Source: Warburgia ugandensis
Taxonomy: Eukaryota; Streptophyta; Magnoliopsida; Canellales; Canellaceae
Direction: 5' to 3'
Assembly (NCBI GenBank): GCA_035236585.1
Contig: CP141130.1
Span: forward strand, 74,781,944-74,845,943
Length of the DNA stretch: 64,000 nucleotides
This document shows positions 1-10,899 of this stretch, one piece after another. A model generated the notes under the pieces. The model was not told where the DNA came from, did no database searches, and saw only the letters and a list, made by a program, of their open reading frames with translations. Position 1 is the first letter of the stretch, and every line of letters starts with the position of its first letter. The position numbers and the translations under genes were made by a program.

Positions 1-779
1 TTCCTTTTGCTGATGTGGATTATTGTCCTAGTACGCTAGCATGCTCTGCCAACGTAGAGAGACTTGAATGGCCTCTTTGTAATTTTATTTCAAGGGTGAT
101 GTAAGCTATGTGACTTTATATATTCCCATCATTGCTTGAGAAGCATCTTATCCTTTTCATTGTCAAATTATGAAGGGTGTCATAATCAATCCTTGGGAGT
201 GTGTAAAATATATGGACCATGTGAGGCACATGGCTCATTCTTGACCAAGCTTGAGGAGGGATATTGCCACTCCTTTTTAGGGAGATTGGCCACTTATGTC
301 CTGAGTAATAAATAATAATTGTCAGTAGTTTATGTGGAGGCCATGTTAGATATGTCTTTTTTGTTGCTAATATTGATGGTCCATTACATGCTTCTGTGAT
401 GTTGGAAAGCTTGATCCATTATATGTAGCAAAATTGCGAAACTTTCTATGTTTGAGGGATAAAATTAGGAATTTGTTGAGGTTATTTTTTTTTTGCATTA
501 TTTTGAGAAAAGTTTTCATGGACATGGTAAAAATGGGGGTGTCTATATATGCTCTCATTTTATCAGAGGTTGGCTAAACTAAATGACATAATGAAACTGG
601 ACATCCCTTTTTATGTTTAATGAACTTACTCTCTTGGGATTAACTAGACATAGGAGTATGGTTAGCTATCTTTACTTCTTGGAGAGCAATTCTAATGCAA
701 GATCATAGGTAGACTTGGCCACCTTTCTTCATATTTTTCCTTATCTTCGAGTTATGTGATGACTTGAGTTTTTAAATGA
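1..779. other. AT-rich sequence, no gene seen
   Basis: No open frame here resembles a known protein, and I see no RNA gene. The only long frame is a short minus-strand one without recognisable motifs. It lies left of a decayed gypsy LTR and may itself be old repeat. Confidence 0.5.
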
Positions 780-2420
780 GTCTTCATAATCCTTTTTGAA
801 ATATTAGGCCCCTAGTTTTGAAAAATAAAATAAAATTCAAAATAAATGAGTAGAAACATTTTTCGTAAAATTAGAGTGTCATTTCTGCCAAACAAAACAC
901 ATTTCATGAGTCTTGAAATAACAATTTTACCATTTCCCAAAATCCTATCTAGTCACAGCCCACAACAATCTGGGGTGACAATGTCCCCATAGCGTCTGAT
1001 GTGCAGTAAATCCTCGAAAATCCAAACATATGGACCATTATGCCGAAGCATGTGGCCTTCTTATGATGTCGCACCCAAGGTTTGGCTGCTCTTTGGAGGC
1101 TAGGCATCAAATATATCAAATTTGAGAACGTGTGCGGCCAACCCTGAAACACTCCTAGCATCCACTAGGAAAGTGCCCTTTTAAAAGAAATCCATGGAAA
1201 TCAAAACATGAGATCTCAAGTACCTCTATACCTTATACGACTTATACACTAATCATAAACCATATTTGATAGCAATTCAAAATACAAATCTTAATTATAT
1301 TGCTAAATAAAGTCGAGATTGTGAGTCAAATACAGTTTTATGTGATAAGATGCATGTAACATCTCCAAACCACTGATTCACACATCAATCCAGATCACAC
1401 ACCGAAATACAGATCATGCATCAAAATACAGTTTACACATAATGCATCTAAAAAACAGAGGTCACAACTCAAATGTCAAATGCAATTAGAATTTCATATT
1501 ACAAATCGATCTCAGATCATAGATCAAACATAGATTGCACATCACGCATCCAACATAATTGGAGTGTCCCAAAAACCGTTAATTATAAGGCATAACATCA
1601 TGTGAAACCAATCATAATAGAGCTAATCAACCAAGCTGAAAACAATCATCATAGGCATTTAATCAAACTAAAAACCAAGCATCACATGGCATATCAAATC
1701 CATTGAAGACTTAGCAATCTCAGAACCACCTACATGTGATTTGACAATTCAGATCTTTGAGATTAGTCACTGATTGATGTAGATATTGATTGACGGTCGG
1801 GAATCATCGATCTAAGCTCCTAACATCCATCGATCATTAATACGAGAAAGAGAGAGAATCATGAATTTACTTATTTTGGGTCATACATCTACATATTTTA
1901 ACCGTAGATCAATGAACAACAGATGAAAAATGAATTGAACTTACCGATCTACACTTCTAGTTGTTGATCGGTGAGTGAACAACTTGGAATGACTTTTTCA
2001 ACCACGGGTGAGTATGGTAGAGAAACATCATAAAAAAAAAAAACCTCTCAATTGATCATGGGTGGAAAAGAGAGCATTGGAGGAGAAGGAGATGTCAGCA
2101 TCGATTTATTTGTTGTCGGTGAGAGAGAGAGATGGCAGTCGGCATTGATCGTAGGGCCAACTGTCTTCTCTTATATACCCCTTTTAAAATATTAAATAAT
2201 GGGAGGGTTGCCATTATCAATTTCAGCCCATGTTCACGGTGGGGTCATTACAAAACTCTTTTCGAGCACATTCCAAATTTTGAGATTTCGATGTTCAATT
2301 TTGTATTTTTTAAAAGTTCATTTTCTCAAAACTCAAAAAATAGAATTTCAAATTCACTTTTTGTTTCAATTTAAAAAGGTAAAAAATTACATGAAATGAA
2401 ATTTTAAAAATATATTTATT
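780..2420 (-). repeat. Truncated gypsy LTR fragment
   Basis: The left part (about 785-900) matches the start of the LTR-like block at 5829 in order of motifs (ggcccc-tag/aag-ttttgaaaa, then a 'gtgtcatttctgcc/gtgtcattttt' stretch). The middle (about 1030-1190) has the 'gatgt..gcac..ggc..aaat..tccactagg aaagtgcc' module also seen at 45960-46090 and 53680-53800. The right part (about 2195-2250) carries the 'gccattatcaattt' block found near 47850 and 58632. The tg/ca ends are missing and no target duplication is visible. Orientation is inferred from the order of these modules against the intact element at 40443-58837. It has no coding capacity. Confidence 0.55.
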
Positions 2421-2584
2421 ATAAGTCATTTGCTAAGAATAACCATAGTTCAGATATTCAGGCTTGATGCGCTCATTTGATTTTAACTTATGCTTCTCAT
2501 AGAGAGATTTAGATTAAGGTACCGTTGATGAAAGATGAGGCACCCCACAAGGGGTAACATCCCCTCAAGAGGGTAGGTATTTTT

Positions 2585-2882
2585 GACAAAGGAAAAACTA
2601 AAAAAGGGCAGCCTCGGTCCACGAAGCTCCTACCTATGCGGAGTCCGAAAAAGAGGTGGACCACAAGAGGCTAAGTAGTCACAAGAGCACCAAACTTAGG
2701 ATGTCAACCAACCCCCCCCATCTTCTCCAAACTCACATAGGGGAATTTCAAATTCACTTTGACAAAGGAAAAACTAAAAAAGGGCAGCCTCGGTCCACGA
2801 AGCTCCTACCTATGCGGAGTCCGGAAAAGAGGTGGACCACAAGAGGCTAAGTAGTCACAAGAGCACCAAACTTAGGATGTCA
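2585..2882 (-). repeat. 176-bp-period direct duplication carrying Au SINE 3' fragments
   Basis: A segment starting gacaaaggaaaaactaaaa occurs at 2585 and again at 2761, nearly identical over about 122 bp. Each copy contains the 3' part of an Au-like SINE read on the minus strand (2607-2670 and 2783-2846: 'ggcagcctcggtccacgaag', '..ctacctatgcggagtccg'). The short T-rich tail of the SINE corresponds to the flanking aaactaaaaaa. The SINE's tRNA-like half with its B box is absent. The block ends at a poly-C run of about 18 (2885-2900). Confidence 0.7.
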
Positions 2883-3166
2883 ACCCCCCCCCCCCCCCCT
2901 TAGGGCTGCTAGTGCGCTTATGGATCCAATCACCAGACGAGCACAAGACTCAGGATGTCACCCCTCGTAAGCAGTCGGTTGCAATTTGAAAGAAAGTTTA
3001 TCCCATTCTTTTTTCTTTAGCTTCAACTTTGATGTCCTTCACAGTCTTCCACTTAGACACGGCTTTTTCAATGCTTGCAAGACACTTTCTTGGGCATGGG
3101 TTTTCGATATATTGACATGGTTTCCTTGCCCTAAGTGATATTTATGGCATTCAAAATGGTCTAGCT

Positions 3167-3250
3167 GAGTGGGCTAGTCCACCATTAACCTGGAGTGTAG
3201 CTTCTCTTGAGTGGGCTAGTCCACCATTAACCTGGAGTGTAGCTTCTCTT
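3167..3250. repeat. 42-bp unit in two tandem copies
   Basis: The unit beginning gagtgggctagtccaccatt and ending tagcttctctt occurs at 3167-3208 and 3209-3250 with no difference that I can see. The identity implies a recent local duplication within old decayed sequence. On the minus strand it gives a duplicated peptide in a short frame, but that frame has no family resemblance. Confidence 0.85.
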
Positions 3251-3533
3251 ACTTCCATTTGATCAAACAAGTTGTGGTACGGCTGGCCATACTGCAGTGG
3301 ATCCGAAGTAATGCCAGTTCCTTCCTCTACCTCTGCATGTCTTGGTGTCCTGATGATTGGCATCTTTGTCATTTGCAATGTGCTCAAAGACTTTTCTCAT
3401 TTCCTTGGTGATTTCTACAAGTTTTTTCCTCTGGCGTGAAAACTCCTCAATAATTCCTAGCATGTTAAATATTCTACTAATCCACTGTAAGTCTATAGCA
3501 ATTTTGGTGTAATACTAACTCCTCTCTGTTGTA

Positions 3534-3709
3534 GGCAGCTCTGGTGCACGAAGCTCTCACCTATGTAGGGTCCGGGGAAGGTGCGGACCACAAGGGCCTA
3601 TAATAGACAGCCTTACATTACATTTTGCAAGAGGCTGATTCTATGCCTTGAACCCGTGACCTCAAGGTCACATGACAACAACTTTTACTGTTGCGCAAAG
3701 GCTCTTCTT
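3534..3709 (-). mobile_element. Au-like SINE (tRNA-derived), full length
   Basis: Read on the minus strand this starts with a polymerase III A-box-like segment (tttgcgcaacagtaaaag), then a B-box-like 'gggttcaaggc' after 'gaggtcacg'. It continues with 'cctcttgcaaaatg', 'taaggctgtc' and 'ccttgtggtccgcacc', and ends '..ggaccctacataggtgagag..cagagctgcc', the familiar body of the plant Au SINE. A perfect 12-bp target-site duplication, ctctctgttgta, flanks it (3522-3533 and 3710-3721), which fixes both ends and shows LINE-machinery insertion. At 176 bp it is close to the usual Au length of about 180 bp. The name rests on my memory of the family consensus. Confidence 0.9.
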
Positions 3710-3721
3710 CTCTCTGTTGTA

Positions 3722-5828
3722 CTGATTCTAATGTTTAGATGATCTGGCTTCTGTTGCGCTGGAATGGTTTCAAGTACAGTCTATTGATTTTTGTTATGGT
3801 GGTTCCAATGATCTATTGCGAGTCTAGCACCTTGACCTGACTTTTGTTCGACTAGTATGACCTTGACATATGGTTGATTCAGCCATATAGCACTAGTTCT
3901 ATTGACCCTACTGCAAATCTAACACATGTTCCGATCTCTATTGCACTGTAGCGGTTCTAGTGTACTGCTCCCGTATGCCTTTCTTGGCCTTTCCTTTTTC
4001 CTCTTTTATTTTTTTTCTCTTATTTGCCCAAAATGTATTATGGTGTGGGACTGAAGCCATCTACAAGTGATGTTTTTGTGCCTTAAAAGTTCTCACCTTG
4101 GTATTTGAATGCATTTTCAAGTGGAATAGTAGTACCAAATCCCGTCATGGAAGAAACAACGCCTCTTTGAGATTGATTTGGACCATGACGTTGAAGAGTT
4201 TATGGATGAGGCAATTGGTCATCCACCACTGGCTATAGATGTGTCTAAGGGTGGAGTAGAGCAAGTCCCACTCTCCGTCCATTATTTTGAGAAAGGCTAT
4301 ACATCTATCCCTTCCTCTAATAATGTTGCTGTTAAAGGCCCATAGCGCTATTGAGTGCCAAGTTCTGTTGTCCTTTAGTTATATAGCCCAGAGTTGGCTG
4401 CCAAATGAGAGGTGGTACAAGGGACCATTCCCTCAAAGGACTCCCTAGGGGTGAGGTGAACCACCTCCATGCTTGTCCTGATTCATCATGAAGATTATGG
4501 CATGATTTAAGCAAGCCTCTCAGCCCTGTATAGACGTTCTTAGAAGTTTGAAGAGGCATTTGCAACTCGCGCATAGGATCTTTGTATATAAGAATCCTTC
4601 CTTGATTTTTGACATAACAGATTTGGTACCGCATTGGAGTGACTAGGTATCTCCTTCGTTCTTCTTGTGGCATGCTAATAGCAATGGTATTCTTATGTGA
4701 AGGGATGCTTACACAGTTTCATGCTTCCTTGAATATGAGTGAGTCTGTCATTCCGCTGACGGTTGTTGATGATGCATATTCCTTAGTACCTCTTCCTAAG
4801 AGCCAAAAGAACTCATCCTAGGCCAAAAGCGAATGACCTCGTCATTCTATAATCTATGCTTGCCATCCATTTTCTCCCGGACTTGCATTGAGGATTCATT
4901 TTGAGTGTTTAGGTCCCAAATCAGTGATTCTACTTCTCCCCTTGGGGTCTTACCACTGGTGACACCTAGGCACACCAATGTCTTGTGACTTCAGCTACCT
5001 TATCAGGGTTCCATAGATATGAAGTCGAGTGCAGTTCCACTGATGTGTTAAGTATGCATAGGGTCTTCTTTATAGGGCCCCTTAGGAAAGGAAATGGTCC
5101 TCCAATTCCGTTGAGCTCCAATGTGGAATCTATGCTGCCCTCCTACTGAACCTTCTCTTTCTTTTCTTCCTTTCCTTTTTCTTTCTTTTTTAATTTTTGC
5201 TCTTTTTTCTTTTAAAGGAAAAGAAATGGATGGGCATACCACTACAATGCCCTATCCTGCGAGAAAGATTACTTTTAACTATACAAGAACGATCCATTGG
5301 GCTACGTTGGTTTAGCTATAGTACCTTTTAACATGGTCAGCATCTTCCTTTCATTGATCAAGTGGTTCTTCCTTGATGTTTAAAAACCTTTTCTACAAGA
5401 AGTGTTATTCCAATGATCCATGAGGCATTGGTGGATATTCCAAAACATAGTAGACCAATGCCTTCCCTTTGACAAGTTGCTTAGATGTGAACGATCCTTG
5501 CTCCACCACTTTAAGACTTTGGTAGGTTGTAAAAGGGAAAAAATCTTCCTTTGGACCAGGAGCCATTTGAAATTTTCAGCGATCAATTTCCTTCTTGCCT
5601 TTACTTTCAACAAGGCTTTCATGCATGATGGCACATTACTGTACCTCAACACTTTGGTGGGCTACGGTCGAGAAAAGGTTTGTCCATGTATAGGGGCCAC
5701 TTCAGGCTCTCGAAGACGAGCTCCTTGTTTCTACTTTCAACAATATTTTGGAACTTGGTCATACACTGTCCGACCTTAAAGCTTTGGTGGTCTTCACTAA
5801 GGAAGAGCTCTCCACTTGGAGAGGTGGG
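3722..5828. other. Decayed sequence, possible remnant of a minus-strand gypsy element
   Basis: No intact gene. Several minus-strand frames of 60-115 codons occur (4332-4673, 5380-5652), without a domain I can name. The segment lies in line with the minus-strand gag remnants at 20176-20424 and about 23450-24000 once later insertions are removed mentally, so it may be the decayed 3' part of that element. This is inference only. A plus-strand frame at 5420-5779 has repeated 'TLVG..REK' stretches but no known fold. Confidence 0.3.
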
Positions 5829-7790
5829 TGTGACACCCCAGGTTTTTACAACTTTTTCACAAAATCTTTTCTAAATTTGGGGGCCCAAGTTTTGAAAATG
5901 CCCTAAAAATCAAATAGTGGAAAACATTTTATATGAAAAGACTTTTAAAAATCTCAGGTGTCATTTTTCTTTTACAAAATAATTTTTTTTTTGGTAAAAT
6001 GATTGTTTTATTTTACTAAAAATTCAATAGTTTCCTCTGTAATTTGGACCTCATGCATTTTTTGCACGGGATGCAGTGCCCTTGAAAAACGTAATATATC
6101 AAAATAATAACGAGGAAGACTTCATCTCCATTCAACCACACATACACATATTTATATATTTTTAAAAAATCAATGTTTAGTCAAAACAAAAAGAAACATT
6201 TCATAAATTAAGTAGTTTCTACCAAGATCAATCCAGTCACATCAACACATCCAAGGTTCAATATTACATGTCCAAGAAACAAAAGTCATAGTCAATCAAT
6301 CTAATACATCAATTCTAGGATACTCTCAACAAGTCTGTACTCCTATTCAGCATTACCTTCTCTGACTTCTTTTGTAGCTTTTAATACGGTCTTTTTTCTT
6401 TCCTTCCTCTATTCTATTTCTTCAAACCCAAGATATTATAAACAAGTACAATATCTTAAGAAGCTTACACATGTATAGGTAGTTTTATCATTAAATATGA
6501 CAGTTTATATGATTTTAAATCCAACAGAAATCTATAGTTATATGTCATGCAGTTCTAAAGAATAGCATGCATAATAAATAATATAATAAACACTGAAATT
6601 GCAAATTATGTTTTGTATGATAAACATGTGCCGAACCATGTCAATTTATCAGTTTTAGACATCCACATATGTTGTTTCAAAAGTAATAAACATTCACAAA
6701 GTATTTGGCAAACAATGCATAGTCACAACATATCTCTTGTCATGCATCATCTCATACATGTACTCATCTACTCATGGATAGCAAATCATCATCAAATAAT
6801 AAATAGACAAGGAGGAACAAAATCATAAAATCCTTTAAACACATTAGTGTATCTCATAATATGGATATAGCTAATATCCTTAGAGTTGCATCCTAACAAG
6901 GTCTCCTAAGTATAAGACCACTTGAAACCTGGCTATTTGCCATTGGTCATGAATACTCTTATAGACCTGAAGTACGAGGGTGTTGTGCACCTTTCCTGTT
7001 ATCGCGTTACATACATACAAGTCTCAAATCTAAAAAATAATGGACCATCTATGCAATGGACAAGACCCAATCGTGTCCGTAGCTATCCTGCCGCTGTTAA
7101 AACAGATAGACTCTATGCACCGTGCGCATGAAGGACATTGTGCAAGGCCATGACCTACCTATAATGTCATTGAAATCTAGATTTGGCCCATTGCGGCTAG
7201 GTATCCAATATATGAAATTTTAGAGGAGGATGATTAGTCCTGAACTCTTAGCACATCATCCACCAGGTCCCATATACCCATCATAACATAATATAACTCA
7301 CATCATCAACTGGCCCTACAACATATAAAACAGTTGAAAATCATGCACCGGTGAAATCACGCAAGTAAAAAATCATGGCACTACATAACCAACTAAAGGC
7401 AACCCTCATAAGAGTCAAGTACAAGGATTCTACAGTAATATCAATCCTCATTTATAAATCATAAAATCAATGCATTTTTAAATATAGTTCAAGGTAATAA
7501 GTTTTCAACATTACAAATAAACCAAAATGGCATTTTAGTGCTAATATTTTGCATAAATATAAGACATGCTCAACTGCATGCAATTTAGAAGTCACATGAT
7601 CACATCTTTTATTATTTTCAATAAAATAGTTTTCACTTTTAGAGAGGGCACACTGTTGTTAAAACTACCTACCTCTTTAGTAAAATTCTCAATTTAGTTG
7701 TGTTCCTCCAACTCGACTTATCAATTGACCTAAACAATATGTTGATATTCTAATTTTAGAATTTTTCATCTAATTTTGATATTATAAATT
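5829..7790 (-). repeat. Gypsy LTR fragment with TGTGACACCCC end
   Basis: The left end TGTGACACCCCAGGTTTT is of the same type as the LTR ends at 20514-23111, 40443, 52684 and 54899. The following 'gggggcccaagttttgaaaa' and 'ctcaggtgtcatttt' blocks recur in the fragment at 780. Near 7660-7670 a 'ctacctacctc' block matches 56355, which in the related LTR marks the boundary of its middle part. I find no matching right terminus or target duplication, so the copy looks truncated near 7790; that end is approximate. Confidence 0.55.
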
Positions 7791-8599
7791 TACATCAAAA
7801 GATGTTCAAAGAGATCATCATGTGGACTAGCTACATCTATTTGAACAACTCTTGGATGCCTACCAATTCCTCATCAGATCGGTTCACCTATTCCATCATG
7901 GAGGGGTTTGTCAGATCATCATGTGGCTACAGATTCTTTGCTTTCCCTTTAAGCATGACTCTTTTCTCTTTAAATATAGGGGTTCTCTTGCTGAGTTTGA
8001 ATGTCTTTTCTTGTTTTGGATCATGGAGACCTTGCTTTTTACTTGTAACCACCACTTGTTTTATAGCTTCCACAAGAACATGATCACTTATGGTGGGGAA
8101 ATAGTCAATGGCCACCCACCATCCTTGGTTCCTGACCTAATGGGCTTGGTCATGTCTTGATTGTGCTCGTTCAAACCCTAGTTTATGCTGAAATCCTAGA
8201 CTTTCTCCATGTTTTCCATCATCCTTTCAAAGGAGAGTGGGGCCATTTACCTCTTTGGTACTACCAATGTTTGGCATTGTTGCTGGAGAAGTGGTACCTT
8301 GGATCATTTTGGCTCAAGTTTGTGGCAACATGATGGTCTCATCAAGAGGAGAGGATGACATTGTCTCTTTAGTCGAAGGAAGTGTCACATGCTCCAAGGA
8401 TTGGGCTGGTGGTACAAGGGGAGTTAGTCCCAACATAGCATCAACTTAGGGTATTTATCTCTTAAGTGGGTGGAAAAACCATTTTAGTTAGTGCAGTGCC
8501 CAATGTGACAAATGGATTTCAATATATGATTAGCAACCTAAAGATATATGGCTCTTTGTTTTGAGAGCCCAACCTCTTTGAAGGTAATGGTGGGAGTTT
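7791..8599. other. Flank of the copia insertion; no gene recognised
   Basis: Two overlapping plus-strand frames (7802-8160) and one minus-strand frame (7927-8115) are open, but none has recognisable motifs. This sequence is the pre-insertion target of the copia element: it continues at 17043 after the duplicated agttt. Confidence 0.4.
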
Positions 8600-8931
8600 T
8601 GTTAGATAAATGCTTTAAGGACTACATTAGTCCATGGTGTAAAACTATTTAGAAGTTATTTATCTTCAATGTTGTTCCTAGTTTTTAGGAGTCAGTTTTT
8701 TCTTTTTTTCTTTTTGGCATGTAATTGGTCTTGGCTTGAATGTAGGACCTTATATTTTAATTTTAGTTGAGATTGTAAGACTATATAATGCAAGTTTGAA
8801 GTTTTCAATGATTAGATTCTTGGTTTTCATCAATTCTTGAGTTTTAGTTTTCTTGAGACCTTAAAATCTCTCAACTTGCTTCAATTGCAAGTAATTTTTT
8901 TCTTTGTTCTTCTTCTGTTGAAAAACTCTCA
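8600..8931 (+). repeat. Copia 5' LTR
   Basis: Starts TGTTAGATAAATGC, ends GAAAAACTCTCA. It contains a TATA-like ctatataatg at 8781-8790, also present in the 3' copy near 16886. It is preceded by agttt and followed by the primer-binding site. Confidence 0.93.
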
Positions 8932-8933
8932 AT

Positions 8934-8945
8934 TGGTATCAGAGC
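8934..8945 (+). promoter_or_regulatory. Primer-binding site for initiator tRNA-Met (copia)
   Basis: TGGTATCAGAGC, the standard plant retrotransposon sequence complementary to the 3' end of initiator tRNA-Met, lies two bases after the 5' LTR. Confidence 0.93.
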
Positions 8946-8963
8946 CCTCTTCTTAAGGGATCT

Positions 8964-9930
8964 ATGAGTGTTTTCAAGAAAATTGAAGGCCACCAAACAC
9001 AAATTCTAACCATCAAGATGAAACTATCAAGCATGGAAGCAGAATTAAGTTTCTCAGCAATGGCACCTCTTGTTTTCAATGGTGAAAATTATCAAATATG
9101 AGCTATAAGAATGGAAACTTATCTAAATGCCTTGGATCTGTGGAGGCCAGTTGAAGAAGACTATGAAATTCTTCCATTGCCCAACAATCCAACCATGGCA
9201 CTAATTAAGAACCATAAGGACAGGAAAATCAGAAAATCAAAGGAAAAGGCTTGCCTATTTTTAGTAGTATCATCAACAATTTTCACTTGAATCATGTCTC
9301 TAAAGTTAGCCAAAGCCATCTGGGATTATCTCAAGGCAGAATATGAAGGAGATGAACGAATCAGAGGCATGCAAGTGCTGAATCTTATTAGAGATTTTGA
9401 ATTGCAAAAGATGAAAGAAAGCGAAACCATCAAGGATTATTTTGACAGGTTTTTGAGCATAGCAAATAGGGTAAGATTGCTTGGTTTTGAGTTTAAAGAC
9501 TCTCGAATTGTTGAAAAAAATCTAGTAACTATGCCTAAAACATTTGAAGCAACCATAACCACCTTGGAAAACACCAAGGATTTATCCAAGATCACCTTGG
9601 CAGAGTTGTTGAGTGCCTTGTAGGCACAAGAACAACAAAGGGTTATGAGAAAAGATGGAAGTGGTGAGGAAGCCTTGCTAGCCAAACATCAAGATGGTGG
9701 AAGAAATAAAAACAAGAAAAACAAGAAGAGTCAACATACAAATGGAGAAGGCATTGCAGGCAACATCAGCACAAATAAAGCAGGAAGCTCAAAAGGAAAT
9801 TACCCTCCTTGCAAGCATTGTGGCAAGAAAGGCCATCCACCTTTCAAGTGTTGGAGAAGGCCTGATGCCAAGTGTAGTAAATGCAATCAACTCGAGCATG
9901 AAGTTGTCATTTACAAGAATAAAAGTTAGC
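8964..9930 (+). pseudogene. Copia gag (capsid/nucleocapsid), broken
   Basis: Translation from the ATG at 8964 gives a copia-type Gag: an N-terminal region with 'APLVFNGENYQ', then the UBN2-type core 'IWDYLKAEYEGDERIRGMQ' (about 9328-9384), 'LNLIRDFELQKMKESETIKD' and 'FDRFLSIANRVRLLG'. A zinc knuckle, CKHCGKKGHPPFKC (about 9810-9851), fits CX2CX4HX4C. In-frame stops lie near 9100, 9290 and 9621, the first probably a TGG-to-TGA change. Its role in a live element would be packaging RNA in virus-like particles; here it cannot be made in full. Confidence 0.9.
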
Positions 9931-10025
9931 AGCAAGAAGCAGATGCTCAGATTGTCAATGAAGAGGAGGAGGATCAACTCTTTGTTGCAACCTGTTTTTC
10001 CAGTAGTGTCTCGAGTGAGTGTTGA

Positions 10026-10894
10026 TTGATTGATAGTGGCTACACCAACCACATGACAAATGACAAGGATCTTTTTAAGGAATTGAAGCCCAAAACCATT
10101 ACTAAAGTCAGAATAGGTAATGATGAACATACTGCTGTAAAAGGAAGAGGCACAACGGCTATTCCAAGTCCCTCAAGTACCAAAAAAATTTCTGATGTGC
10201 TTTATGTACTTAACATAGACCAAAACTCGTTAAGTGTTGGTCAATTGATAGAAAAAGGCTTCAAAGTAATTTTTGAGAATGAACATTGCTTGATCAAGGA
10301 TGTCTTGGGTCAAGAAATGTTTAAAGTAAAAATGAGAGGCAAAAGTTTCTCATTAGATCCATTTGAGGAGGAGCAGGCAGTTTTTTCAGTCAAAGAAAAT
10401 GCTACTGAAGTATGGCATAAGAGACTCAGGCATTATAACTTTCAAGGAGTGCTCAAAATGCAAAAATTGAATGTGGTCAAGGACATATCTGACTTGGAGG
10501 TAAATTCTCAAAATTGTGTTCCCTATCAATATGGGAAACAAAGCAAACTTCCAGTCTCAAATACAACCTGGAGAATCTCAAGCAAATTCCAGCTGATTCA
10601 TTCTAACATAGCAGGGCCTCAAAGGACCCCCTCACTAAAAGGCAGTCTTTACTACATTATTTTTGTAGATGATCTGACCCGAATGTGTTAGATTTATTTT
10701 TTAAAGTTAAGTCTGAGGCTGCCAGTATTTTTAGGAGGTTCAAAGCAAAAGTGAAAAATGAAAGTGGCTATAAAATTCAATTATTAAGATCAGACAATGG
10801 CAAGGAATATACTTCTCAATAATTCAACCTATTTTGTGAAGAAGCATGCATCAATCACCAGCTTACAACCCCTTATACTCCACAACAAAATGGA
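10026..10894 (+). pseudogene. Copia protease and N-terminal integrase, broken
   Basis: It begins with the aspartic-protease active site as IDSGYTNHMTND; upstream stops at 10020-10028 cut it from gag. Next come the pre-integrase block 'VWHKRLRHYNFQGVLKMQKL' (about 10408-10467) with its His residues, and a damaged zinc-binding region. Then come 'IHSNIAGPQRTPSLKG' with Asn where the first catalytic Asp of integrase is usual, 'YYIIFVDDLTR', and 'LLRSDNGKEYTS'. A frameshift occurs near 10685 and a stop near 10820. The conserved 'TTPYTPQQNGVS' stops where the 10900-13174 LTR inserted. Confidence 0.88.
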
Positions 10895-10899
10895 GTAAG

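Noticed and set aside
2132-2399. Overlapping 66- and 80-codon plus-strand frames
   Set aside because: They lie in a gypsy LTR fragment alignable to 47850 and 58632; no protein likeness.
5420-5779. 119-codon plus-strand frame with repeated TLVG motifs
   Set aside because: No recognisable family and stops in the overlapping frames; the region is decayed. Left as unassigned sequence.
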